The notes under the pieces are model-generated. The model made no database searches. It was given only the letters and a program-made list of their open reading frames with translations, and was not told the DNA's origin. From assembly GCA_965204905.1 (NCBI GenBank), contig OZ242042.1, positions 2,666,001 to 2,730,000 of the forward strand: a DNA stretch of 64,000 bases, in the 5' to 3' direction. The DNA is from Bin87 sp965204905 (lineage in GTDB: Bacteria; Chloroflexota; Dehalococcoidia; Lucifugimonadales; UBA3495). A program made the position numbers and the translations under genes. The stretch's first letter is position 1, and every line of letters begins with the position of its first letter. This document shows, piece after piece, positions 7,996 to 14,689 of the stretch.

Positions 7996-9318
7996 ATGAC
8001 TACGCCAAAACCCGATTTCACCAGTCGGATTGCCCGGTTCGCCGCAAGCATTGCCGCTAATCCCGACAACCTGCCCGCGCCCGTTGCCGACATCTGCCGC
8101 GACATGATGCTCAACGCCGCCGCCGCCGCGTTAGCCGGCGCCGCTCACCCCGACGGCATTGCCATGGCGCGCGGGCTGCGTGCCATGGGCGGCAACGGCC
8201 GCAGCACCATCATCGGCATGGGACAGCGCACTTCCCCGGTATATGCCGCGCTGGTGAACGGTACGCTGATCCGCCTGCTGGATTACGACGATAACCTCTT
8301 CGACTCTACTGCGGCGAGCGTGGGGCAAGTAAATCCCACCGCCGCCGTGTTTCCCGCGGTAATGGCCCTGGGCGAAATGCACGGCTATCCGGGAAACTCG
8401 GTCCTGGCCGCTTTTGCCGTTGGTTGTGAAACCGTAGCCCGCTTGTCGTCGGCCCCGCAAGTCGCCAACGCCGCCGGAGCCATCGGAGCCGCCACCGCCT
8501 CAGCCATGTTGTTTGCGCCGGACGAGTCCACAATAGCCAACGCCGCCGGGCTCGCCGCGTCCGCCGCCGACTCCGGCGTCGCCTACCGGGGCGCGGGCGC
8601 CGCTGCGATCAGTGCCGGACACGCCGCAATGCACGGGGTGTTGGCGGCCATCACGGCAGCCGAAGCGCTGGAGGCTTCCCCGGTCGTTGATTCCATACTA
8701 CCCGATGCTCTTGCCGATTTGGGTCGGCAGTGGCATTTGCTCGATCCGGGGGTGACCATCCGGCTATACCCCTGCCATCCCGCCGGCCACAGCGTCATCG
8801 ACGCGGCCCTGGGACTGCTGCAACTCCACCGTTTTGATCCCAGCGAGATCGGCTCCGCCCATGTCGGCGTAACTCCCGAAACGTTGCGGAGTCTGTCCCA
8901 TCACCTGCCAGAGGACGGCTGGCAGGCCCGCACTTCGATTGGATTCATCGCGGCTGCCACCCTGTGCCACGGCCAACCGCTCATCAATTACTTCTCCGAC
9001 CCCGCCGTTCGGGACGAGGGAGTTCGGGCGGTGATGGAGCGTATCTCCGTGGAGGCGACGCTGTCCGCATCACCGCTGGCTTCCAACCCGTGCGAGTTAT
9101 CGGTCACGCTGGCGGACGGGCAGGTGCTGCGCCACCGCATCGATCACCCGCGCGGAACGCCGGCTATGCCCCTCGACCCAGAGGAATTGGAGGCCAAGTT
9201 CCTCTACTGCACCCGCTACATCCTGCCGGCCGACCATATCGACGAGGCCATCGCCAGCTTCCGAGGCATCGCCGAAATCGAGAACGTAACCGGCATGGCG
9301 TCCGTCCTGGGCGGCTAA
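7996..9318 (+). CDS. MmgE/PrpD family protein
   Basis: 440 residues, the usual MmgE/PrpD length. The N-terminal all-helical half includes ICRDMMLNAAAAALAGAAHPDG and NGTLIRLLDYDDNLFDS, corresponding to the conserved N-G-x-x-x-R-x-x-D-x-x-D block (residues ~91-104). The C-terminal domain includes YPCHPAGHSVIDAAL. Family members include 2-methylcitrate dehydratase and cis-aconitate decarboxylase, and most are unassigned. No prpB/prpC neighbour is present, so 2-methylcitrate is not supported as substrate. A second paralog is at 16591. The start is ATG without a Shine-Dalgarno site, consistent with the promoter immediately upstream. Confidence 0.85.
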   Translation: MTTPKPDFTSRIARFAASIAANPDNLPAPVADICRDMMLNAAAAALAGAAHPDGIAMARGLRAMGGNGRSTIIGMGQRTSPVYAALVNGTLIRLLDYDDNLFDSTAASVGQVNPTAAVFPAVMALGEMHGYPGNSVLAAFAVGCETVARLSSAPQVANAAGAIGAATASAMLFAPDESTIANAAGLAASAADSGVAYRGAGAAAISAGHAAMHGVLAAITAAEALEASPVVDSILPDALADLGRQWHLLDPGVTIRLYPCHPAGHSVIDAALGLLQLHRFDPSEIGSAHVGVTPETLRSLSHHLPEDGWQARTSIGFIAAATLCHGQPLINYFSDPAVRDEGVRAVMERISVEATLSASPLASNPCELSVTLADGQVLRHRIDHPRGTPAMPLDPEELEAKFLYCTRYILPADHIDEAIASFRGIAEIENVTGMASVLGG

Positions 9319-9333
9319 CGCGCTGCGCGTGTC

Positions 9334-9355
9334 ATTGCGAGCGAAGCGCGGCAAT
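9334..9355. repeat. Short palindromic repeat ATTGC...GCAAT
   Basis: ATTGC / GCAAT ends around GAGCGAAGCGCG, lying 15 bases after the MmgE/PrpD stop. Wording of this type (TTGCGAGCGAAGCG) is a common dispersed intergenic repeat in environmental genomes. Confidence 0.55.
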
Positions 9356-9379
9356 CCCGCCATCCCAACCCCTACTGTC

Positions 9380-9399
9380 ATTCCCGCTTTCGCGGGAAT
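9380..9399. repeat. Perfect hairpin ATTCCCGC-TTTC-GCGGGAAT
   Basis: Eight-base perfect arms with loop TTTC. No T-run follows on plus, so it is better read as a dispersed REP-like repeat than as a terminator. It lies 25 bases before the quinone oxidoreductase start. Confidence 0.6.
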
Positions 9400-9423
9400 C
9401 CAGAAACCTGGAGGCAAAGCACC

Positions 9424-10392
9424 ATGAAAGGCATCCGCGCCTACGAAGTCGGCAGCCCCGACGTCCTCAAGTACGAAGATATGCCGGAACCTACGCCGGC
9501 TCCCGGCGAGGCTGTCGTTGCCATCCGCAACATCGGCGTCAACTACACTGACGTGTCCAGCCGCAAGGGAACCAACCCGCCGGCCGCATTTCCCTGGACA
9601 CCGGGGCGCGAGGCATCCGGCGTCGTCACCGCCATAGGTAAGGGCGTAACCGAGGTATCGGTCGGCGACCGGGTGGCATACGCCATGCACACGGGGTCAT
9701 ACGCCGAACAACAGGCCATTCCCGCGTGGCTGCTGGTGCGCATACCTGACGAGATGGACTTTGAGACCGGCGCGGCGACCCTGCTCCAGTGCATGACGGC
9801 GCATTTCCTCGTCAACGACATCATCCCCTTGCGGGCCGGACAGCGCGCCCTGGTTCACGCCGGCGCTGGCGGCATGGGCCTGCTGCTGATCCAAATGCTC
9901 AAGCGTCTGGGCCTGCACGTGTACACCACGGTATCCACCGATGAGAAAGCAGCGCTGGCCAGCAACGCCGGCGCGGACGACGTGATCCTGTACACGCAGC
10001 AGGATTTCGAGGAGGAGATCCGCCGCATGACCGACGGCGAAGGGGTCAAGATTATCTACGACGCGGTGGGCGCGACTACGTTCGAGAAGGGCCTGCGTAT
10101 CCTGGGTCGGCGCGGCTGTATGTGCCTCTATGGACAGGCCGGCGGGCCGGTGGGCATGGTGGACTCCGGAGCGTTGCGCAACGGATCGCTCTTCCTGACT
10201 CGCCCCACTCTTGGCGATTACACGGCGACGCGGGACGAATTGTTGCAACGCGCAACGGAGTGTCTCAATTGGGTGCAGTCGGGCGAAATCAAGCTCAACG
10301 TCAGCCTGAACCTGCCGCTGTCGGAGGCCGCGGAGGCTCACCGCAGGTTGGAGGGCCGCGAAACGACGGGCAAGATACTGCTGACGCCGTGA
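9424..10392 (+). CDS. Zinc-independent quinone oxidoreductase (MDR superfamily)
   Basis: 322 residues, the normal length for NADPH:quinone reductases. The GroES-like N-terminal domain has NIGVNYTDVSSRKG and PWTPGREASGVV; the nucleotide-binding domain has HAGAGGMGLLLIQ (AxxGxG-type turn near residue 140) and YDAVGATTFEKGL. The zinc-binding Cys/His set of true alcohol dehydrogenases is absent. It should reduce quinones or enones with NADPH in the cytoplasm. GGAGG stands 8 bases before the ATG. It has no clear operon partner. Confidence 0.85.
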   Translation: MKGIRAYEVGSPDVLKYEDMPEPTPAPGEAVVAIRNIGVNYTDVSSRKGTNPPAAFPWTPGREASGVVTAIGKGVTEVSVGDRVAYAMHTGSYAEQQAIPAWLLVRIPDEMDFETGAATLLQCMTAHFLVNDIIPLRAGQRALVHAGAGGMGLLLIQMLKRLGLHVYTTVSTDEKAALASNAGADDVILYTQQDFEEEIRRMTDGEGVKIIYDAVGATTFEKGLRILGRRGCMCLYGQAGGPVGMVDSGALRNGSLFLTRPTLGDYTATRDELLQRATECLNWVQSGEIKLNVSLNLPLSEAAEAHRRLEGRETTGKILLTP

Positions 10393-10496
10393 AAATTCAT
10401 CGAACCTTCAACGAAAAATCGGTGCAGGCATCGGACGTTATGGACTCACAAGGACAATCGGGCCGATACGGGATAATTAAGGAGTAACCAGATCTG

Positions 10497-11201
10497 ATGC
10501 CGGAACCTCATACCCTGCGCAGAACCGCTCTAATCCTGGTGTCGGTGGGCCTGGTGTGGAACCTGGCTGAAGCTTTGGTTGCCTTCTGGGCAGGAGCGCA
10601 GGCCGGAAGCGTGGTGCTCCTGGCTTTCGGGGCGGATAGCGTCATTGAGCTTTTTGCCGGCGGCGTCCTGGTATGGCGGCTGGCAAAGGAACGGGACGGG
10701 CTGGAGGACGATGACGCCGAAGGAAAGGCGCAAAAGCTGGTGGGCCTGACCTTCTTCGTTCTGGCAGCGTATGTGGCCGTTCATTCCGGAGCCAGCCTTT
10801 TCGGATTACTTCCCGAACCTCGGCCCAGTTTGATCGGCGTCGGGATAGCGGTGGCGAGCGCGGTGGTGATGAGCGCGCTGTACGTGGCCAAGATGCGTAT
10901 CGCCGCGCGCATGCAGTCGCGGTCGCTGCGGGCGGAAGCGATTGAAAGCCTTTTCTGCGACCTGCAGGACCTGGCCGTATTGGTCGGGCTGGGGTTCAAC
11001 GTGCTGTTGTCGTGGTGGTGGGCCGACCCGGTTGCCTCGTTGATCCTGATTCCCTTTTTCATCAAGGAGGGCAGGGAAAACTTTTTCGGCGACCACGACG
11101 AGGATGAAGATGAGCATGAAACCGACCGGCCCAGGGTGTGCTTCTGCCTGAACTGGTGCTTCGGCATATTGACCTGCCGAGCTGCTTGCTGCCTGCGCTA
11201 G
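10497..11201 (+). CDS. CDF-like cation transporter with Asp/His-rich and Cys-rich tail
   Basis: 234 residues with six hydrophobic segments between about residues 8 and 198. Metal-site-like motifs sit where cation diffusion facilitators have theirs: FGADSVIELFAG near 43-54 and EAIESLFCDLQDLAV near 145-160. The usual CDF cytoplasmic domain is missing. Instead there is DHDEDEDEHETD at about 202-213, then a tail with six Cys residues (CFC, C, C, CC pattern up to a final CCLR). Likely a divalent-metal exporter of the short CDF/TMEM163-like type; the metal is unknown. AAGGAG lies 13 bases before the ATG. Confidence 0.65.
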   Translation: MPEPHTLRRTALILVSVGLVWNLAEALVAFWAGAQAGSVVLLAFGADSVIELFAGGVLVWRLAKERDGLEDDDAEGKAQKLVGLTFFVLAAYVAVHSGASLFGLLPEPRPSLIGVGIAVASAVVMSALYVAKMRIAARMQSRSLRAEAIESLFCDLQDLAVLVGLGFNVLLSWWWADPVASLILIPFFIKEGRENFFGDHDEDEDEHETDRPRVCFCLNWCFGILTCRAACCLR

Positions 11202-11227
11202 GCAGTACGATTCCGGCGCTCTCGTCG

Positions 11228-11257
11228 TTGACACCTGAAGAGCCGCCAACCTATACT
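11228..11257 (+). promoter_or_regulatory. Promoter of the trpE T-box leader
   Basis: TTGACA (11228-11233), 18-base spacer, TATACT (11252-11257). The start of transcription would be near 11264, just ahead of stem I of the T-box. It is one of the best sigma-70-type matches in the window. Confidence 0.8.
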
Positions 11258-11284
11258 TTCCCACAAATCCGAATACTCAACCGC

Positions 11285-11522
11285 TGTGAAGGGGAATAGT
11301 AAGCGTCCAGCGAGGCCCAGAGAGCCGGAGTTGCTGTGAACCGGCGCCAGGCGCAGACGCCCAATGGACCCCGGAGCCGTCCGCCGAAAGGACTCTGTTT
11401 CGACTGATAAGGAGCCAAGTAGGCCGGAACGCATGGGCCGCGTTACTCGCCCAAACAACACCGCACGCAGGGTGGCATTGCGGCCATTTGGCTCGTCCCT
11501 CAAGGGACGGGCTTTTCCTTTT
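11285..11522 (+). promoter_or_regulatory. T-box leader with tRNA-Trp specifier
   Basis: A full-length T-box. Stem I holds the AGTA turn (11298-11301), AGAGAG (11319-11324) and GCTGTGAA distal-loop sequence. A specifier triplet TGG (Trp) followed by A lies at 11365-11367. The conserved T-box AGGGTGGCATTGCGG is at 11469-11483; its TGGC complements the GCCA end expected of tRNA-Trp. A terminator follows: GCTCGTCCC / GGGACGGGC (11491-11512, TCAA loop) then TTTTCC. Uncharged tRNA-Trp should stabilise the antiterminator and turn trpE on. The three codings of identity (specifier, discriminator match, downstream gene) agree. Confidence 0.9.
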
Positions 11523-11554
11523 GCCATCCGACTACAACCACTGGACACCGTACC

Positions 11555-13045
11555 GTGAGCACATACTACCCCACACTGGAACAAGTTAGATCCCTGGCCG
11601 GGCAAGGCAACCTCTGCCCAGTTTACCGCACCATCAACGCCGACCTGGAGACTCCCGTGTCGGCCTACCTGAAAGTTGCCCGGCCCCCGTACTCCTTCCT
11701 GCTGGAGTCGGTGGCCGGCGGCGAGCGCATCGGCCGCTACAGCTTCATCGGCACCGAACCATACGACGTTTTCAGCACCGGCGCAGACCAGCCATCCGGC
11801 TCCGTTGACCCGCTGACCCTGGTGCAGCGGGAGATGGACTCTTTCCAACTCATCCCCCAGAGCTCGTTACCAATCGACGGGCTGCCTCCGTTCCACGGTG
11901 GCGGCGTGGGTTACGTGGCCTACGATGCCGTGCATTATTTCGAGCCGCGCGTACCCATGCCGGAATCGGACCCGCAGGGCCTGCCCGAGTCGGTGTTTAT
12001 GTTCACCGACACGTTGCTGGTGTTTGACCACCTGCGCCACGACATCAAGGTGGTCAGCCACGTCCGCCTGGACAATGGCGACCCGGACTCCGATGAAGTC
12101 GCGGCTGCCTACGAGGCCGCGGTCGCCAAGATCGAGCGCATGGTGGACCGCCTTTCGCGTCCGCTGGAAATCCCGCCGGAATTGCTGGCCCAACCTGCTA
12201 TGCCGTCCGGTGGTGAGGCGCAATCCAACTTCACCGTGCCTGAATACGAGGCGGTGGTGGACAAGTGCATCGAGTACATCTACGCCGGCGACGTTATACA
12301 GGTGGTCAACTCCCAACGGTTCAGCCGAAAGACCGACGCCCATCCCTTCCAGGTGTATCGCGCCCTGCGCGGCAGCAATCCCTCGCCATACATGTACTAC
12401 CTGGACCTCAACGGCTTCCAGATTGTCGGCGCGGCCATCGAGACCGTGGCCACCGTCCACGACGGCATCGTCAATACCCACCCCATCGCCGGCACTCGTC
12501 CCAGGGGCCAGACGCCGGCCGAGGATGTCGCCCTGGAGGAGGAACTGAAGGGCAGCGATAAGCAGCAGGCCGAGCACATCATGCTGCTGGACCTGGGACG
12601 CAACGACATCGGCCGCGTCAGCGTGCCCGGCACCGTCCAGGTGACGCAGTACATGGACGTGGAACGGTTTTCCCACGTGATGCACCTGGTGTCCCACGTG
12701 GAAGGCCGGCTGCGCCCCGACATGACACCTTACGACGCGCTGCGCGCCTGCTTCCCCGCCGGTACGGTGTCCGGCGCGCCCAAGATCCGCGCCATGGAGA
12801 TAATCGCCGAGGTTGAGCAGGAACGCCGCGGGCCCTACGGCGGCGCGGTGGCCTACTTCAGCTACAACGGCAACATGGATACCGCCCTCGTCCTGCGCAC
12901 GGGCATCTTCAAGGACGGCGTCATGTACGTGCAGGCCGGCGGCGGCGTGGTGGCCGACAGTGTCGCCGAGGACGAATACATGGAGACCCGCCACAAGTCC
13001 GGCGCAATGATGCGCGCCATCGACATGGCCGAGGGTGCCGCCTAA
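11555..13045 (+). CDS. trpE: Anthranilate synthase component I
   Basis: 496 residues from GTG. The N-terminal part has PVYRTINADLETPVSAYLKV and LLESVAGGERIGRYSFIG; the LLES block is the tryptophan-feedback site of TrpE. The chorismate-binding core has GDVIQVVNSQRFS, HPIAGTRPRG, EEELKGSDKQQAEHIMLLDLGRND, and FPAGTVSGAPKIRAMEII. It makes anthranilate from chorismate with the glutaminase TrpG encoded downstream. The upstream T-box reads tRNA-Trp, supporting TrpE over the similar PabB. The remaining trp genes are not in the window. Confidence 0.95.
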   Translation: MSTYYPTLEQVRSLAGQGNLCPVYRTINADLETPVSAYLKVARPPYSFLLESVAGGERIGRYSFIGTEPYDVFSTGADQPSGSVDPLTLVQREMDSFQLIPQSSLPIDGLPPFHGGGVGYVAYDAVHYFEPRVPMPESDPQGLPESVFMFTDTLLVFDHLRHDIKVVSHVRLDNGDPDSDEVAAAYEAAVAKIERMVDRLSRPLEIPPELLAQPAMPSGGEAQSNFTVPEYEAVVDKCIEYIYAGDVIQVVNSQRFSRKTDAHPFQVYRALRGSNPSPYMYYLDLNGFQIVGAAIETVATVHDGIVNTHPIAGTRPRGQTPAEDVALEEELKGSDKQQAEHIMLLDLGRNDIGRVSVPGTVQVTQYMDVERFSHVMHLVSHVEGRLRPDMTPYDALRACFPAGTVSGAPKIRAMEIIAEVEQERRGPYGGAVAYFSYNGNMDTALVLRTGIFKDGVMYVQAGGGVVADSVAEDEYMETRHKSGAMMRAIDMAEGAA

Positions 13046-13047
13046 CC

Positions 13048-13083
13048 CCCTCTCCCTCGACGGGAGAGGGCTGGGGTGAGGGT
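13048..13083. repeat. Palindromic repeat, CCCTCTCCC family, copy 2
   Basis: CCCTCTCCC (13048-13056), loop TCGAC, GGGAGAGGG (13062-13070), followed by CTGGGGTGAGGGT. It lies directly after the trpE stop, inside the trpE-VOC-trpG transcription unit, where the hairpin could affect message stability. Confidence 0.8.
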
Positions 13084-13144
13084 GAAATTCCCCAAATCCA
13101 TCATCCCGTTCATCCTGTCCATCCATGCAAAACGGAGGCCCAAA

Positions 13145-13585
13145 ATGCTCAAATCCTTCTTCCACACCGGCTTCATCGTCAAAGACCTGGAGGCCGCCAT
13201 CGACTTCTACTCCGACGTGCTGGGGCTGACGCTGACCATGCGCACCGAACGCACCGGCGAGTTTCCCACCACGCTGCTGGGGTTTCCCGACACTCATATC
13301 AAGGGGGCGTTCTTTGACATGGGCGACGGCCACCAGCTGGAACTTATCCAGTACATGAACCCCGAAGGCGGCTACGCCGATTTCGACAAGAACGACGTTC
13401 GCGCCGCTCACCTGGCCTTCTTTGTTGAAGACATCGACGCCTTCTACGAAAACACCCGCAACCGCGGCCTTTCCTATCCTACGCCGCCAGTCGCAATGTA
13501 CGACGATGCCGGCAAAATGGTGCGCAAAGCGTCCTACTGTCAGGACCCGGATGGCAACTGGCTGGAACTGGTGGAGCTGTACTGA
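13145..13585 (+). CDS. VOC family (glyoxalase I-like) metalloenzyme inside the trp operon
   Basis: 146 residues from the ATG with GGAGG 8 bases upstream. Two beta-alpha-beta-beta-beta modules are visible, with metal ligands in the glyoxalase I order: His in FFHTGFIVKDL (residue ~7), Glu in HQLELIQYM, His in RAAHLAFFVEDI, and Glu in NWLELVELY at the C-terminus. The first module also holds FYSDVLGLTLT. The stop overlaps the trpG start (TGATG). Glyoxalase I isomerises thiol-methylglyoxal hemithioacetals, but VOC enzymes are diverse and the substrate here is unknown. Why it sits between trpE and trpG is unclear. Confidence 0.82.
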   Translation: MLKSFFHTGFIVKDLEAAIDFYSDVLGLTLTMRTERTGEFPTTLLGFPDTHIKGAFFDMGDGHQLELIQYMNPEGGYADFDKNDVRAAHLAFFVEDIDAFYENTRNRGLSYPTPPVAMYDDAGKMVRKASYCQDPDGNWLELVELY

Positions 13586-14172
13586 TGCTGCTGCTAATCG
13601 ACAACTACGACAGCTTCACCTACAACCTGTACCAGTATCTCTGCGAACTGGGCGCGGAGGTTGAGGTGATTCGCAACGACAAGACCACCATCGAGGACAT
13701 TGAGGCGATGCAGCCCGAGGGCATCGTGGTGTCTCCCGGCCCCTGCACGCCTCGGGAGGCTGGCATATCCAACGACGTCATCCGGCATTTCGGTCCCAAG
13801 CTACCCGTCCTCGGCGTTTGCCTCGGCCACCAGTGCATCGGCGATGCCTACGGCGCAACCGTGGACCGCGCCGGCGAGATCCGCCACGGCAAGACATCGA
13901 TGATCCACCACGACGGCAAGGGCGTTTTCGCCGGCCTGCCCAACCCTTTTGAGGGCATCCGCTATCACAGCCTCGTCATCTATCCCGACACCCTGCCGGA
14001 CTTCCTTGAAGTAACCGCCTGGACCGACAACGGCCTCATCATGGGTGTTCGCCACAAGGAACTCCCCGTCGAGGGCATCCAGTTCCACCCCGAATCCATT
14101 ATGACGCTGGTGGGCCACGACCTGCTCCAGAACTACCTCAACCAGGTGACCGAGTTTCACCGGGCCGCGTAA
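13585..14172 (+). CDS. trpG: Anthranilate synthase component II (glutamine amidotransferase)
   Basis: 195 residues, class I glutaminase. It opens LLLIDNYDSFTYNLYQYL as TrpG/PabA do. It has SPGPCTP at 50-56, the nucleophile Cys79 in GVCLGHQ, and the catalytic pair His168 and Glu170 in FHPESI. It supplies ammonia to TrpE and may also serve PabB. The start overlaps the VOC stop by one base, so translation is coupled. No terminator follows directly; the next element is a separate promoter at 14216. Confidence 0.94.
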   Translation: MLLLIDNYDSFTYNLYQYLCELGAEVEVIRNDKTTIEDIEAMQPEGIVVSPGPCTPREAGISNDVIRHFGPKLPVLGVCLGHQCIGDAYGATVDRAGEIRHGKTSMIHHDGKGVFAGLPNPFEGIRYHSLVIYPDTLPDFLEVTAWTDNGLIMGVRHKELPVEGIQFHPESIMTLVGHDLLQNYLNQVTEFHRAA

Positions 14173-14215
14173 TCAGGCAAATCGTCCAATCATAAAGATC
14201 AAAGTTCAGACCTCC

Positions 14216-14244
14216 TTGACACTACCTAACCGAACGTATATCCT
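14216..14244 (+). promoter_or_regulatory. Strong promoter for candidate ncRNA/rtcB leader
   Basis: TTGACA (14216-14221), 17-base spacer, TATCCT (14239-14244). Transcription would start near 14251, about 440 bases before rtcB, so something non-coding is made first. A small hairpin AATCCGCC-TGG-GGCGGATT follows at 14261-14279. Confidence 0.75.
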
Positions 14245-14294
14245 AATATTGTCTAGGCAAAATCCGCCTGGGGCGGATTCCATCCCGATCAAAA

Positions 14295-14535
14295 GAGAGG
14301 CAGATTCCCCGCATCGACGGCCAACCCCGTCAGTTCTAAAATCGCAACCGATCCAGGTGGCAACCGTTGCTTAACGACCTAACGCCTCACCATCGATGCC
14401 CCACTGGAATCACCGGGACCCTTCGGACCCGCGTGGAGGGATGTAACCAAATCGTCCTGCGACCACGGAACGACCGTTGAAATAGTTGCGTACCCCCGGC
14501 CGTATGCTGACAACGATGCGAAGAATCTGCCTCTC
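14295..14535 (+). ncRNA. Candidate structured non-coding RNA upstream of rtcB
   Basis: The two ends pair perfectly: GAGAGGCAGATTC (14295-14307) with GAATCTGCCTCTC (14523-14535). After a 3x3 internal loop (CCC/GAA), GCATCG (14311-14316) pairs with CGATGC (14514-14519). Inside are further hairpins, such as GTTGCGTAC / GTATG..CAAC (about 14485-14513), CGGG / CCCG around CTTC (about 14414-14431), and an alternative GCATCGA / TCGATGC pairing (14311/14393). There is no coding frame, and a good promoter lies 50 bases upstream. I found no RNase P (GAGGAAAG), SRP or tmRNA signatures on either strand. It could be a divergent 6S or Y-RNA-like molecule, or a long rtcB leader. Plus strand is favoured by the promoter; minus is not excluded. 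Confidence 0.55.
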
Positions 14536-14638
14536 GCCAATCAACCCCAAATCCCAAAGGAGCGAGCCAACTGAAACACTAAATCAACCAGTCGCGTAAC
14601 TGCTCACCTCCGAAATCCCCTCCAATCGGGCATCCGGT

Positions 14639-14647
14639 TGCTATACT
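14639..14647 (+). promoter_or_regulatory. Extended -10 promoter for rtcB
   Basis: TGC-TATACT, an extended -10 element without a clear -35 hexamer. It would start transcription about 35 bases before the rtcB ATG, independently of the upstream RNA promoter. The same wording (TGC-TATACT) occurs on minus ahead of mnmA. Confidence 0.5.
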
Positions 14648-14689
14648 GGATAGACGCGCCCGCATGGGCATCCCGCAAAGGAGGAAACT

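Noticed and set aside
11867..13411. 514-codon open frame on minus, opposite trpE and the VOC gene
   Set aside because: Antisense to two well-supported genes, low-complexity His/Val/Gly-rich translation, no start signal.
14295..14535. Reading the folded region as a small mobile element with 13-base terminal inverted repeats
   Set aside because: No target-site duplication is visible outside the repeats, and the pairing continues inward across a symmetric loop, which fits RNA structure better. Not fully excluded.
14281..14535. RNase P RNA, SRP RNA or tmRNA
   Set aside because: I looked on both strands for GAGGAAAG-type RNase P, SRP tetraloop-region and tmRNA acceptor/T-arm signatures and found none.
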